Positions 43,244-54,450 of a stretch of 64,000 bases of DNA are shown here, piece after piece. Source of the stretch: Bursaphelenchus xylophilus (taxonomy: Eukaryota; Nematoda; Chromadorea; Rhabditida; Aphelenchoididae); assembly GCA_904066235.2 (NCBI GenBank), contig CAJFCV020000006.1:1922001-1986000 (forward strand). The letters run 5' to 3'. Under the pieces are notes generated by a model. The model did no database searches and was not told the DNA's origin. It saw only the letters and a list, made by a program, of their open reading frames with translations. Numbering within the stretch: the first letter of the stretch is position 1; each line of letters begins with the position of its first letter. Both the position numbers and the translations under genes were made by a program.

Positions 43244-44241
43244 AGCGCGAAAGATGGGTCTGCAAAAAACTATCCAGATTAGAAAAAGGAACGCGGAAAC
43301 TTTTTCCCAAATTTATGAACGCCTTCCTTCCACACACGAAAAGAGCGAAACGCGAAATAAAAGACATGGCTGCCTTATTACGGGGACGATACTCGCCCCC
43401 ACCTACTACAATATCGAAAGGCCCACTTTCTTGGGCCCCCGAAAGCCCGTAGAAAATCCGAAAATTTCCACAAACTTAGAACCCGTCTTCGATTAATTTT
43501 GTACCGAATATCAAGCGGATGGGAGCGAAATAAAAAGAGTTATAAAGAATATTCTCCTTCCCCTTCAAAATAAACAAGAAAAAATACTTTTTCCAAGCCC
43601 GAACTCCCCGCGAAAAGTATCAAAACAGTGGAGAAAAAGAGTAGAAAACACATTTCTTTTTCCAATTCTCGTCGGAAAAACAGAAAACAACGTTGTTTTA
43701 CAGGAATTGCAAATAAATTACACCGAATTTTATGCACCCAACAATAGAGTTTTGTTTCTGCCGAGGGGTGGCGAGGAGAGACGCGCGAATAATCTCCGTC
43801 TTATGTGCTCATACCACACAGAAAATTCGGGTCGACCTGGCGCGTTGCCATGTTTGGAGGAAGAATGCCAAAATTCGATAGTTGCGGCTGCGCCCTGGGG
43901 ATTGTGCAGACTGCGAGGACATTTTATACGATTTTTTGGAGGAAATGGGAATTTCGGCGGGAAAATTGGGGGATTGGCAGATTGGGGTGTATCTTGCGTA
44001 GGAAATCAAAATTCTTCCATAAATCATTCCTTTTAGCCGAATCTTTCCTGTTTTAGGTAGATTTTCCCCAAAAAATTTCTTTTCCAACTTTTTTCCTTGA
44101 TAAACCAGCTCAACACACTAGCAGACCCACTGTAAATACTCCGACAACATTTGAAAATAATTTTATAAGGCAATCTGACAAGGAATTTGAATAAATTCAA
44201 GGTTAATATTTTAAAAGGCATGTGGAACAATATAAGGCAAT
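43244..44241. other. Spacer between HMGA-like and M16 genes
   Basis: Upstream of the HMGA-like start and downstream of the M16 stop. No exon recognised on either strand. Confidence 0.4.
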
Positions 44242-47200
44242 CTATTCTGGAGTGTACTGCAAGTCGGTTACAGTGATCGTTTTGATGTCGGGGAAGACAT
44301 TCTTGACCTCCTCGAGTTTGTTGGATGGGCAAGCGATGGCTCGGAGACAGTGGGAGTCGTCAAAAAGTTTGCGGATAAACGGTTTGGCCAGCTCGAACGA
44401 GGCGTTCATGTCGGCGTCCCAGACCTTGTGAGTGAGGGATCTGAAAACATAAGGGGTGTTTTACTTCCTTCTACAGTTTTTTGAAAGTGTTGATGCGAAA
44501 AGTCGAAAATTTCGATTGATCTGAGTGTTACGGTGGGGGACCTGATCCAGTGGCAAAAAACGTGCCATTTTGCATCCGAGAAGTGTCAAAAATGTGGCAA
44601 AATGCTTCTCTCTCCAAGTGAAAAAACTTCGATTTCAAAAGCGCGTCCGCTCTTTTTGTGAGGGACCCTTAAAAACAAAGTTTTTTTTTTCACTTGGACA
44701 GGGAAGCATTTTGCCACATTTTTGATACTTCCCGGATGTAAAATGGTACGTTTTTTGTCACTGGGTCAGGTCCGTCACTGCAACACTCAGATCAATCGAA
44801 ATTTTCGACTTTTCACATCAAAACTTTCGAAAAAATCGGCTTCTTACTCAATGTCCTCCATTTTGAGTCCTCTCATGTCATTAAAGGCGGTCAAAGTGGC
44901 TGTCGACTTTAGGGACTCGTATTTGGACATGATGTTGGATACACATCCGCGTTTCGCGCTCTCGTAGAGCTCGGAGTCGATGAGATTTTCGTCAAAAACT
45001 TTGAGGACCGCCGCTTTCGAGGCTTCGTACGCTTCCACGATTCTGGAGCAGCGATACAGGTTCAGGGTCATGGACTGGTGGTCGGGGGAGATGTAGAGAT
45101 TGGCGCCGTATGCGAATCCGTTTCCTCTGACCTCTTTCCACAGCACTCCCTCCATCATGGAGAGGTAGTTGGACCACAGAACAAGGGCCACATGTTCGGC
45201 GGAGCCGTAGTTATGTTCGCAAAGAACTCGTTGCATAAAGTAGCTTGAGTCCGACGAGTCCACTTTGATGACTTGCTGGGCTGGGGTCCAGATTTTGAAG
45301 CGGGCCACGTCTTCTTCTCGGTCGAACTGAAAATTTTTTATCTTACACATCTGATATTGGGCTCGAAACCCAAAAATTAAGCAAAAATTAAAATTTTTAA
45401 TCTTCCTTGCGCTCAAAATCGGCTTAATTAGGCTTGCTAGAATTTCTGAGAATCAAACTTCTAAAATTTCACGTGCAAAATTGCCCATTTTTCGAAAAAA
45501 ACGTCAAATTTTATGCATTCTTTACGTTTCGGTCTCTAAATGCTTCAAATTAGGTCTAAAAAAATTCCAACCCTTACAGAATTGGTCCGTCAACAATCTA
45601 GAATTCTGAAAGCTCCCGTTTTCGACCAAAATCCCAGCAAAATCCACCTTTATAGCAAAAAACGTTAAATTTTATGCATTTTTCACGTTTTCCTCTCTAA
45701 CTCCTTCAATTTCCTTCCAAATTCCCCAAAACTCGCCTGAATTTTCGCTGCTGGGCTTTCTTTTCGCAGAGTTGGATCCAAGAACTCCCAGCTCTTGGAA
45801 TCGATCTTCTTTTTCGCGTCCAACTTGCGCGGGTCACAGATCAAATGGGCATTCAACGGAGCCTTCAAGATCTCCCTTCTCAGCTCGTTCAGGTCGTCGA
45901 TGACTGACTGTGCTTCTGGGGTGTTCTTTTCCAATGTCTTGGCCAAGTCACGATGAAATTTCTCGAGGACCACGTCTTCGTGCCAGCGGCTTTCGTGTTC
46001 TTTGACGTTGTTCAGGCTGTGCATAATGTTCTGGCACATGGTGAAGCCGTCTCGTTTGGAGCTGGAGGCGCCCGAGGCCAGGTTTTTGACGATCGAGAGG
46101 ACCTTTTTGCGCTCGAAAATCGTGTTATTCAGGATGATTTCGGTCCATTTGGGGAGGAGGTGGAACTCGTCGGATGGCATCTAAAATACGGAAAAATTGG
46201 GGTCGTATCTTCATTAAAATGATCTCAAATTTACTAAAACACAGACGCATACCATCATTCATTCGTATTTTACAAATTTCGAAATTTCCAAAAAATCCGT
46301 CATGATGACATATTTTCCCATTATTCCAAAAAATTCATGTTCCAATCTTCATAACATGAAAAATGTAAAATTTTACACAGCGTATTTTACCCTCTTTTCC
46401 GTTAAAACCATCAAAAATTTATATTACTTTACCTCCAAGTACAGGTGGAAGAAATGCAGATAATTCTGGAGGAAGCCCATGTCGCAGCTCTTGTCCATGA
46501 CTTCTTTGGTGAACAAGTCGGCTACTTGTTTGTCCGTTAGTTGTTGTCCATCAACTATGGCGGGGGAACTGAATAACAGGTCCGTGAAAACCATCAAATA
46601 CTTCCTCAATTTGAGTGGAACGTGTTTCAAATCGAACATGAACAGAGTCTAAAACTATCACAAATCATTTTTACATTCAATATCCATCTTTTAAACCCCA
46701 AAAATTTTTCAAAAATCACCAATTTCGACTCGGATTAACCAAAAATACCTACTACAATATACTCACCCTGACAAAATTGGAGTCCACATCATGGATGACG
46801 GCGGTGAAGGGTAGTTCATTGATGGCTACCTTCTCGTTGGCCTGTTTAGTCCAATCCTTCTCCACTTTACTGCTCTCAATCGTTCGTGGCAGCAAAACGG
46901 TCGAGTTTACATTGAACAAGTCGAATTTTTGAAGGGTTTTTGATCGTTCTACAGCGCTCAGGATCGGTACTTTGTTCTGAAATGACTTTCGACGTGGTTT
47001 CTGACGTTCTGCTGGGCTAAGCCGACGATTCGAGGACTTGGAGACATGAGGAGAGACAGGTGGTTTAGATTGAGAAGACCTTGTCTAGAGATGAAATAAG
47101 ACAACATAACCGGGGGATAAGACAATATTTTGGTAGAACAGGCCCTAATAAGCTACCACAAATCATTTTCAGCGATCCTTTGGCTAACCCACACCTTAAA

Positions 47201-50014
47201 ATTACAATTTTCCTAAAAAACCATATTATCCATGCCGAAATTTTTGCTGGTCTCCCCTGACCAAGTGCTTCAATTAAATCCAAAATAATTTTAAAGCTGT
47301 ACAATTAAGACCTCAAAAAACCTATAGACAAACAATCACCTTTATCCACCTCTCTTATCCCATCAAATGTTCATATTATTTTATACCTTCTAAAGGTAAG
47401 GTGTAGGTCAAAAAAATGCCTGCAGTTTTTTTCTAAAACAACCAATGGCCTCAATACAAGGTTAAAAACAAATATCAGACCCTTAGACATCATTCTGTAT
47501 CAATAAACTTCTCTTCTACTCCCACCTTACCTCCTCTTCAGCATCTTTTTCCAAAACATGACATCCATATTTATCCAAATTTTCGGCCAATTCCTTCAAC
47601 CGTTTCTCTTCGGCTTTGTTCAGATCTTCGGCCATTTTCGGATCCGCCTTTCCAATGACCACAGCGCAGTTGTCTTTGAAAAGTTCTTGGCAAATCTCAG
47701 CCCAAAACTCGATCGGCTTTTCGAGGAGCTTTTCCAGTGTCGGAATTGGATTCATAACACTGTCAAAGTGCTTCTGATTGGTGTGTGAATCGGCGTAGAG
47801 TTGGAACTGGGCCAGGCGATCAAAGACAGTGCTGGCGACGCTGCTTTCCAACTGAAAATGCATAAAATTGAAGCAAATTATATTATCCATGTCATCTGAT
47901 GTTGGAAATGAAAATTTCATGGCGAATACATGTAATTTACAAGTCGAAACAAACTCAACAGGGCCCTTCAGACCTTTTTTCACTTATTAACTTCCATTTC
48001 ATGTCCAATAAACCTAAAAACCAAGCAGAAAACATCAAAAATCTTACTTTAGAGTACAATTTTTTGATCTTCCTCTCAATGATGTATCGTAACCTTTCCA
48101 GATCGAGCTTATCAGCCGTTGTGTGTTCTCTGATGATCTTGAAGAATCTGAAATACCAAAAGATAAAACTGAGAATCAACAAGTTTTCTTGAATTTTCAA
48201 AATTTAGTAAACAATTGTAAAATTCGAATGAATTACAGTAAGATTGATATTGAAATGAAAGGCAATATATTCTACAGTAAAAAATAACTTAATATTATAT
48301 AAGAATTGTTCATAAATAAAAAGGCTAAAATCATCAAAACCAAAAATTTCCCAAAAATCATCAAATTTTCCCCGATTTTCCCCGAAAAAAAATGCTTTTT
48401 TGCCCTCAGGGGGTCTTCCAAATTTCTCAAATTTCCCTTTCAAACATCTCTCATTCCCTGAGCTTCCCAAAAGCACCCACCTTTCCTGGATTTGGTCCAA
48501 TTTTTCGACCGGAACACCACTAAAATCGAAGGACACTTCGACCCTCGGCAGCACATCCATGCCCATATAAACCGATTCGCAGTACGGATCCGCCGCCAAA
48601 ACCATCTCCTTTTGCAGCGGAGCGGAAGTTGTCTTCGTTAGGTAGGAGCCCAGAATCTCCACAGCCGTCAGCCATTCGGAGTCGCTGGCGGAACGGCCGA
48701 GGAATCCGATTTCCACCACTCCTTCGTCCTCCTGGTCGGCCGGACCCTTCACAACGAACGGCTTGGACCGATCGTGCTTGATGTCCGGGATCCTGCAGTT
48801 CGAGAATGGTCTTGTGAATTCGGCGGGAGGGGCGTTTTCGGGTGCCGCATCGATTTTGTCGATCGTTTTGAACATTTCTTCCGGATTCACGGCTCCGCAC
48901 AGGTAGATCCACATATTTTTGAGATGGTAGTAGCGTTGATGGTAATTTCGGACTCTTTCCAACGAACAAAGTTCGCGAATCTCCTGTAATTTACATCAAA
49001 CATCAGTTCGTTGCCTAAAAGTGAGAACAGAATCAAAAAAATCAAAATTTACCTTCAATCTTCCACCAGTCTCGACCCTAAAACAAGGATTCTCCGGAAA
49101 AATTGCGGCCAATCTTTGCCGATGAACAATACATTCCAGCATGTTCTCATGCTCCTGCATCTCCGAATAGACCACTCCGGCATCAATACCCTCCGGGGTT
49201 ATATGATAAACCTCGGTTTTGTAGTTTTGAGGGGTCAGCAAGGGGTTGAGGAGATGATCGCAATAAATGTGAACAAATTGTTGCATTCCTTGTGCTCCCA
49301 TAGTCTTCACAGTGTAGCCAGTGTGGTCCTGAAGATACAGGGACAAAAATAGCAGGGAATTTTAAGGAGTTTTAGAGAGGAAAATTGAATTTTTGGCTTA
49401 CTTGTGCAGTAAAGGCGTTGGTTCCGTCGACGGCCATCGCATTCAATGATAGAAGATCTAACCCGCCCTTGAACGGAAAACTTTTACTCCCCATGAAGAC
49501 TAAATGTTCCAGAGTATGCGGCAACCCATCATCGGTCTCGGTTTCGGTCGCTAGAATTAAACTTTTTTGATGGATCAAGTGTAAAATAAAGTGGTGATAA
49601 TTTCAAAAATAAAGGAACTACAGACCAAAAAAGAAGCTTTCTAGCTGAACAACTTCATACTACCACTCGTCCATCCAGAATTGACCAGTAAAAATACATT
49701 ATCAGAAAGAATGACCACAATTTCGGATATTATTCATCCCCAACTTTAATATAACAAAAAAGAAATGAATCACAGTGTCGTGTGCTTCGAAAATAACAAA
49801 GGAAGACCCCAAGAGCTTTTTGACATCATACCTAAACTTCAGAGCAAAAAAAATCCAAAAGCCACTCACCGAAATTGATCTGACACGAGACTGCCGGACC
49901 CTTGGTCTGCGCCAGAGCAATATGAAGTCCTGTGCGCTCGGACCGGTACACCGTCACTGGGATCTTGCCAGCGAACCGACTCTTCAACACCACCTTGTAA
50001 TTATCGTTCGCCAT
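44242..50014 (-). CDS. M16C metallopeptidase (C05D11.1/YOL098C type)
   Basis: Eleven exons on the minus strand: 50014-49870, 49550-49402, 49328-49053, 48983-48481, 48147-48048, 47851-47531, 46976-46767, 46648-46433, 46180-45737, 45326-44848, 44440-44242; 1013 residues with consistent phases. The inverted zinc motif HTLEH (H-x-x-E-H) is in exon 2 within DDGLPHTLEHLVFMGS, followed by the usual KGGLDLLSLNAMAVDGTNAFT. Length and order agree with the large single-chain M16 proteins related to presequence protease and insulysin, which degrade peptides in a closed chamber. MAND at 50014 is taken as start; an in-frame MFFT at 50041 is an alternative. Exon 9 seems to end at a GC donor (CAG/GCGAGT); no GT site keeps the phase. 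The last intron (44441-44847) holds a Tc1-like foldback. Confidence 0.86.
44480..44840. mobile_element. Tc1-like foldback inside a larger inverted repeat, intronic
   Basis: The core element 44531-44780 runs CGGTGGGGGACCTGATCCAG to TGGGTCAGGTCCGTCACTG with paired GGGAAGCATTTTGCCACATT arms. Outside it, AAAAGTCGAAAATTTCGATT (44497-44516) and its complement AATCGAAATTTTCGACTTTT (44795-44814) form a second, outer inverted repeat. It lies in the last intron of the M16 gene. Confidence 0.8.
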
Positions 50015-50397
50015 TTGCTTGATCAACCGGGTAAAAAACATGCACCGCCGATATTATACTTGGGACCCGTAATATCGATGAAATTTGGCTGTTGATAACC
50101 TGAAAAAAGTCACGATAGGCTCGCACAACAGGGAATACAAAAGGAATTTCGTCATTTTCGTCCATCAAATTTCTAAAATTATTTTTTTTCATTCTTTGAC
50201 ATTTCGCGACATTATTGAATTTGACGAAGTGTCAAAAATGTTTTTTAGGATTTTAGCGGAAAGAACTGCTCAAAATTGCAACTGCTACTTGAAAGATGGG
50301 CCGAAAGTACAACAGAAAATTTTTATTGAGTCTTTACTAAGTCGATAACATATTCTACATAACCAGGTGACATTTTTTTTAAACTTGATGTGTCGGG

Positions 50398-53188
50398 TCA
50401 CGCCGTCTCGTTCAACTTTTCCTCGATTGACTTGCCGACGGAAGCCCAATCCACATCCAGATCCTGTTCCAATGAGTCTGGGAAGTCGCGGATTTCTTTA
50501 GGTATTAAATTTGTGTTCTCCACCTCCTCCCTATCCTAAAAATAAAAAAATAATAAAATCGTGCCACGAAATCTACTTACTGTAATATCCACCTCTCTGA
50601 GCAAAGATCTGGCCGCATTCAACTTGCTGGCTAACAATTTGATCGGTGCATGGCCCGCTGTTTGAAAGTCGAGTGTTTGGAATTGCGCTGCTATCTCTTC
50701 CTGATTGATATTGGATGATCCTGTGTACAAAACTTAAAATAACAATATCAGTCTGATTTTCGCGACATGCACTGTGCAAAAACAAAAGCTAACTTTGCAC
50801 TGTGCAATTTCTTGTTGTTTGCACCGTGCAATAGGCTTTTTTTGGGCTGTCGCTCGCATCCTGACTTTTTCTGCACAGTGCAAACGTCCAAAATTACTCC
50901 AGCGACTTTACGAACGGGGAGGTTCCGAATAGATTCAAAATTTTTTGACCACAACGCTCAACCACGGGTTTCACCTACATCAAATTTTTCGTTCTGCACT
51001 GTGCAACCCTACAGGCCAAAAATTTGCAAACTGCAAATAATTTCTGCCATTGCACGGTGCAGAAACAAAAAATTCGATATAAACGAGACTCGTGGTTGAG
51101 CGTATTGTCAAAAAAAATTTTGAATCTACTCAGAACCTCTCCGTTCGTAAAGTCGCTGAAGTAATTTTAGACGTTCGCATTGGGCAAAAAGTCAAGGTGC
51201 GAGCGACAGCCCAAAAAAAAGCCTATTGCACGGTGCAAAAAGCAAGAAATTGCACAGTTCAAAGTCAGCTTTTGTTTTGGCACACGGTTTTAATGCCAAC
51301 CCACTTTTTTCACAATCTCCAGATGGTCGAGGATCAGCTGGCTGAGCAAACGAACACTCAGGAAGTGTTGGTTTTGAAAACGAGGATGTCGATTCCACGG
51401 ATTCTGAAGGCTTTACCGGCTTCACTTGTTGGGCTGGTGTTTTGACAGAAGAGATTGTTGGAACGGCGAGGGAACTCGTCTTGCTACTGCTAAAATTTCC
51501 AGAAAGTGGGTAGAGTTTTTGTTGCGGCGCACAGTGCAAAACTTTTTCAAGTCATGTTGCACTGTGCATTTTGACCCTTTTTTGCAGAATTCCATCGATT
51601 GCGACCCCGCATCGATTGCGACCCAGCATCGATTGCGACCCCGCATCGATTGCGACCCAAAATGGGGTAAAGCGACCCCGGGATGAAAATTCCTTGATTC
51701 TCTTCGGGAAAAACTTGCTTTAGGGGTTTTCGAGGGTGCTGATTTCGAAAATGATGTTCATTTTTACTCTAGTACTACATAGTGCTGTCTGATACTATAT
51801 AGTACGAAGTGAAAATATCGCTTTTGACGTTAAATACTCGATTTAGGGGTTTTCGAGGGTGCTGATTTCGAAAATGATGTTCATTTTTCCTCTAGTACTA
51901 CATAGTACTGTCTGATACTATATAGTACGAAGTCAAAATATCGCTTTTGACGTTAATGGTGTTGTTTTGATGCTTAGTACTCTTCAAAAACACGTTTTAA
52001 AGACTTGGTGCTATATAGTACTGTCTGATACTATATAGTACGAAGTAAAAATAGGCTTACTAAGCACCAGAACAACACCACGAACGCCTAAAGGCCAACT
52101 TTACACCTCGTACTACATAGTATCAGATAGTACTATATAGCACCAAGTCTTTAAAACGTGTTTTTGAAGAGTACTAAGCATCAAACCAACACCATTAACG
52201 TCAAAAGCCATATTTTGACTCCGTACTATATAGTATCAGACAGTACTATGTAGTACTAGAGGAAAAATGAACATCATTTTCGAAATCAGCACCCTCGAAA
52301 ACCCCTAAAGCAAGTTTTTCCCGAAGAGAAAGAATTTTCATCCCGGGGTCGCTTTACCCCATTTTGGGTCGCAATCGATGCGGGGTCGCAATCGATGCGA
52401 GGTCGCAATCGAGCGGGGTCGCAATCGAAGGATTCCTTTTTTGCACCGTGCAAACCTTTGTCAAGTCATTTTGCACCGTGCAGACCCCTTTCAAATCATT
52501 TTGCACCGTGCATTTTGACCCTTTTTTTGCACCGTGCAACCGATTTTCCAGCCATTTTGCACGGTGCAAACCCCTTTACAAGTAATTTTGCACTGTGCAT
52601 GTTGATCCTTTTTGCACGGTGCAAGCCCTTTTCAAGCCATTTCGCACAGTGCAAAACCTTTTCAAATCATTTTGCACCGTGCATTTTGACTCGTTTTGCA
52701 CCGTGCAACCCATTTTCCAGCCATTTTGCACGGTGCAAACCCTTTTCAACTCATTTTGCACAGTGCATTTTGACCCTTCTTTGTACCGTGCAAAACTTTT
52801 TCAAGTAATTTTGCACCGTGCAAACCCCTTTCAAATCATTTTGCACGGTGCATTTTCAATCATCGCGCAAAAAGTCGCAGCGGCAAAATTCAAAATGTCT
52901 TTCACCAAGCGACACTTCCGTCGCACGGTGCAAAATTTCAAATGCACAGTGCAAAACAGAGTTTTTTTGCACGGTGCGGCCAACAATTTGACCCTAGAAA
53001 AATTCTACGCACTTTTGAAAAAGCGTGTGCCGAGTGTTATACGGCTGCTTCAGGTAACTTTGGGAGACGAATCTGGAGGGTTGGGTTCGATTGATCGAAG
53101 GAGCCGAGGATAAAACGGTTGGGATAACACTCTTCTTCGGCTCTGGACCAACTTCAAGAGATGTCAAGGACGTCCTTTTACGATGCAT
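50398..53188 (-). CDS. Unrecognised 202-residue protein
   Basis: Four minus-strand exons, 53188-53043, 51489-51305, 50720-50581 and 50535-50398, join in consistent phases (2, 1, 0) to 202 residues. I do not recognise it. The N-terminal half is Ser/Pro/Lys-rich and probably disordered (MHRKRTSLTSLEVGPEPKKS; VKPVKPSESVESTSSFSKPT); the C-terminal half looks helical and ends in an acidic region (LLASKLNAARSLLREVDIT; SLEQDLDVDWASVGKSIEEK). The first intron (1.55 kb) and second intron (584 bp) consist almost wholly of palindromic repeats, while the third is 45 bp. The start lies 135 bp downstream of the MED8 stop on the same strand, an operon-like spacing. The exon 1 donor is the least certain point. 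Confidence 0.55.
50755..51300. mobile_element. GCACNGTGC foldback filling an intron
   Basis: Inverted repeat with centre near 51020: GGGCTGTCGCTCGCATCCTG (50848) against GTGCGAGCGACAGCCC (51197), CCAGCGACTTTACGAACGGG (50898) against CCGTTCGTAAAGTCGCTG (51141), ACAACGCTCAACCACGGG (50951) against CGTGGTTGAGCG (51091). Arms carry TGCACNGTGCA palindromes. It occupies nearly the whole second intron of the unknown gene. Confidence 0.78.
51590..52440. mobile_element. Palindromic element with ATCGATTGCGACC tandem arms
   Basis: About 850 bp, centre near 52015. The outer arms are short arrays of GCATCGATTGCGACCC (51590-51665) and the complement (52365-52430). The inner inverted repeat begins GGGATGAAAATTCC, TTGCTTTAGGGGTTTTCGAG and is studded with AGTACTATATAGTA-type palindromes. 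The core resembles that of the element at 4770-5590 (GTGCTATATAGTAC near a GTTGTTTTG..TAGTACT segment), but the arm units differ completely. Confidence 0.78.
52435..52990. repeat. TTTTGCACNGTGCA tandem array
   Basis: At least 15 units of roughly 30-35 bp of the form CATTTTGCACCGTGCA followed by TTTTGACCC or AACCCCTTTCAAAT. The central base pair of the palindrome varies (GCACCGTGC, GCACGGTGC, GCACAGTGC). The array abuts the right side of the palindrome at 51590-52440 within the first intron of the unknown gene. Confidence 0.85.
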
Positions 53189-53323
53189 CCCTGAAGAAAC
53201 AAAATAAAGCAACAAAGACGTTGAAGAAAAATACTCGTCGACCCACACGAACTTGGCTGTTCTCGCAACAATAAAACTTACAAGAAATTTATTTACAAAA
53301 GAAAGAATTGGAAACGAAAAAAT

Positions 53324-54036
53324 TTATTTCTTCATCACAGGAATTTGTCCCGGATGCATCGAAGTCTTCGGCCTTAGCCCCTCGCCTCTCATAATACCGC
53401 GAACAAGTCTTTTGGTGTCGTTGGGATTGAAGGCGACCGCCTTTCTTCCTTCCTCCTTATGCGCAACATCGCCCTTCAAACTGACGATGGAATCAATGTG
53501 CTTGTTCATGGCGTGGATCTAAAAATCAATCAAATAGCAGACCAAAGAACTTACCTGCTTGACAATCGTATCCGGTGCTTTCTGTTGTCGTTCATTTTCC
53601 AGTCTGGCTTCCTCTTCTTCAGCTGCAGGACAAAGCTTGGTCCTCAAGTAATCCGGGACAACCTCGTGACTCCACGCCCTTATCCGGCCTTCTGTGATTG
53701 TCTAAACGGAATAAAAATACTTATTCGTAAAAATGTTACCTCTAGATTCGCATCCTCCTCCATAGAAACCATGGTCGGGACGAGCACATTGTTCTTGAGA
53801 AGCAATCCCCCATCCTCCGGCGCTGATGGCAGCGCTCCCTTCTTCATCGCGTTTTGGATTGTAGTGAACGAACAGGCCAAAGAAGCGAACTGATCGAGAA
53901 GTTCGGGGTATGGCACTCGATCCTGCATCTCCAACGTCGCGATGAAATCGACGATCGTGCTCCTGACTTCAATAAGGTAATGTTCCAAATTGTTTATTGC
54001 TTGAAAAGCGCGGTCATTCTCATTTGTTGCAGTCAT
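53324..54036 (-). CDS. mdt-8: Mediator complex subunit 8 (MED8)
   Basis: Three minus-strand exons, 54036-53740, 53701-53555 and 53518-53324, give 212 residues. MED8 is a head-module subunit of Mediator, the coactivator bridging transcription factors and RNA polymerase II; in other species it contacts TBP and MED18/20. Supporting features: an N-terminal helix FQAINNLEHYLIEVRSTIVD, a second helix YPELLDQFASLACSFTTIQNAM followed by LLLKNNVLVPTMVSMEED (the family's conserved short motif), then LRTKLCPAAEEEEARL, and a basic C-terminus with RGIMRGEGLRPKTSM. Length fits the family. Introns are 38 and 36 bp. It is divergent from the XRN2-like gene (414 bp between starts) and 135 bp upstream of the unknown gene on the same strand. 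Confidence 0.82.
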
Positions 54037-54450
54037 GTCTGGCTTCTAAAACCAGTGTTCTGCCGGACCTGGCTAAACTTGATCCGAAAAATATTTTTTT
54101 GCGCATTTGACGAAGTGTCAAAATTGATTTTTCTTAATGCAAGTTGCAACTCAAGAAAAATAAAATTCGAATGAAGTTGATGGTGACTCGGTTGTTCAGG
54201 ATGTATGTTTTGAATTTTTGAAGGTTTAGACGGGCAACTTTTCTGGAAATTCATCAAAACTTTGACTTTGCATATTGCACTTGATGTCACTACCGAAAAT
54301 CTGCATTTATCCCTGAAATCTTGTGTTTTTGCGCCCGATTTTGCTTCTTGTAGATGTATTACAGCTGTTCCTCGCCTTTTGCTTTAATTTCTTTCATATA
54401 GGCTCGTGTTCTCAAGGTCTATTATATTACTTTAGTTGTCCGGTGGCGCA
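54037..54450. promoter_or_regulatory. Probable shared promoter of MED8 and XRN2-like gene
   Basis: A 414-bp interval between divergent start codons with no other exon seen. By position it must carry the promoters of both genes; no specific factor site is identified. Confidence 0.45.

Noticed and set aside
42886..43245. Long + strand frames opposite the HMGA-like gene
   Set aside because: They are antisense shadows of a GC-rich, Ala/Lys-rich coding sequence.
45683..45736. Continuation of M16 exon 9 to GEFGRKLKELERKT and a stop
   Set aside because: It would end the peptidase before its conserved C-terminal domain, which continues in phase from 45326; a GC donor at 45736 explains both.
52354..53113. 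Cysteine-rich or FCTVHFDPF-repeat proteins
   Set aside because: Translations of the TTTTGCACNGTGCA array; open in several frames and on both strands.
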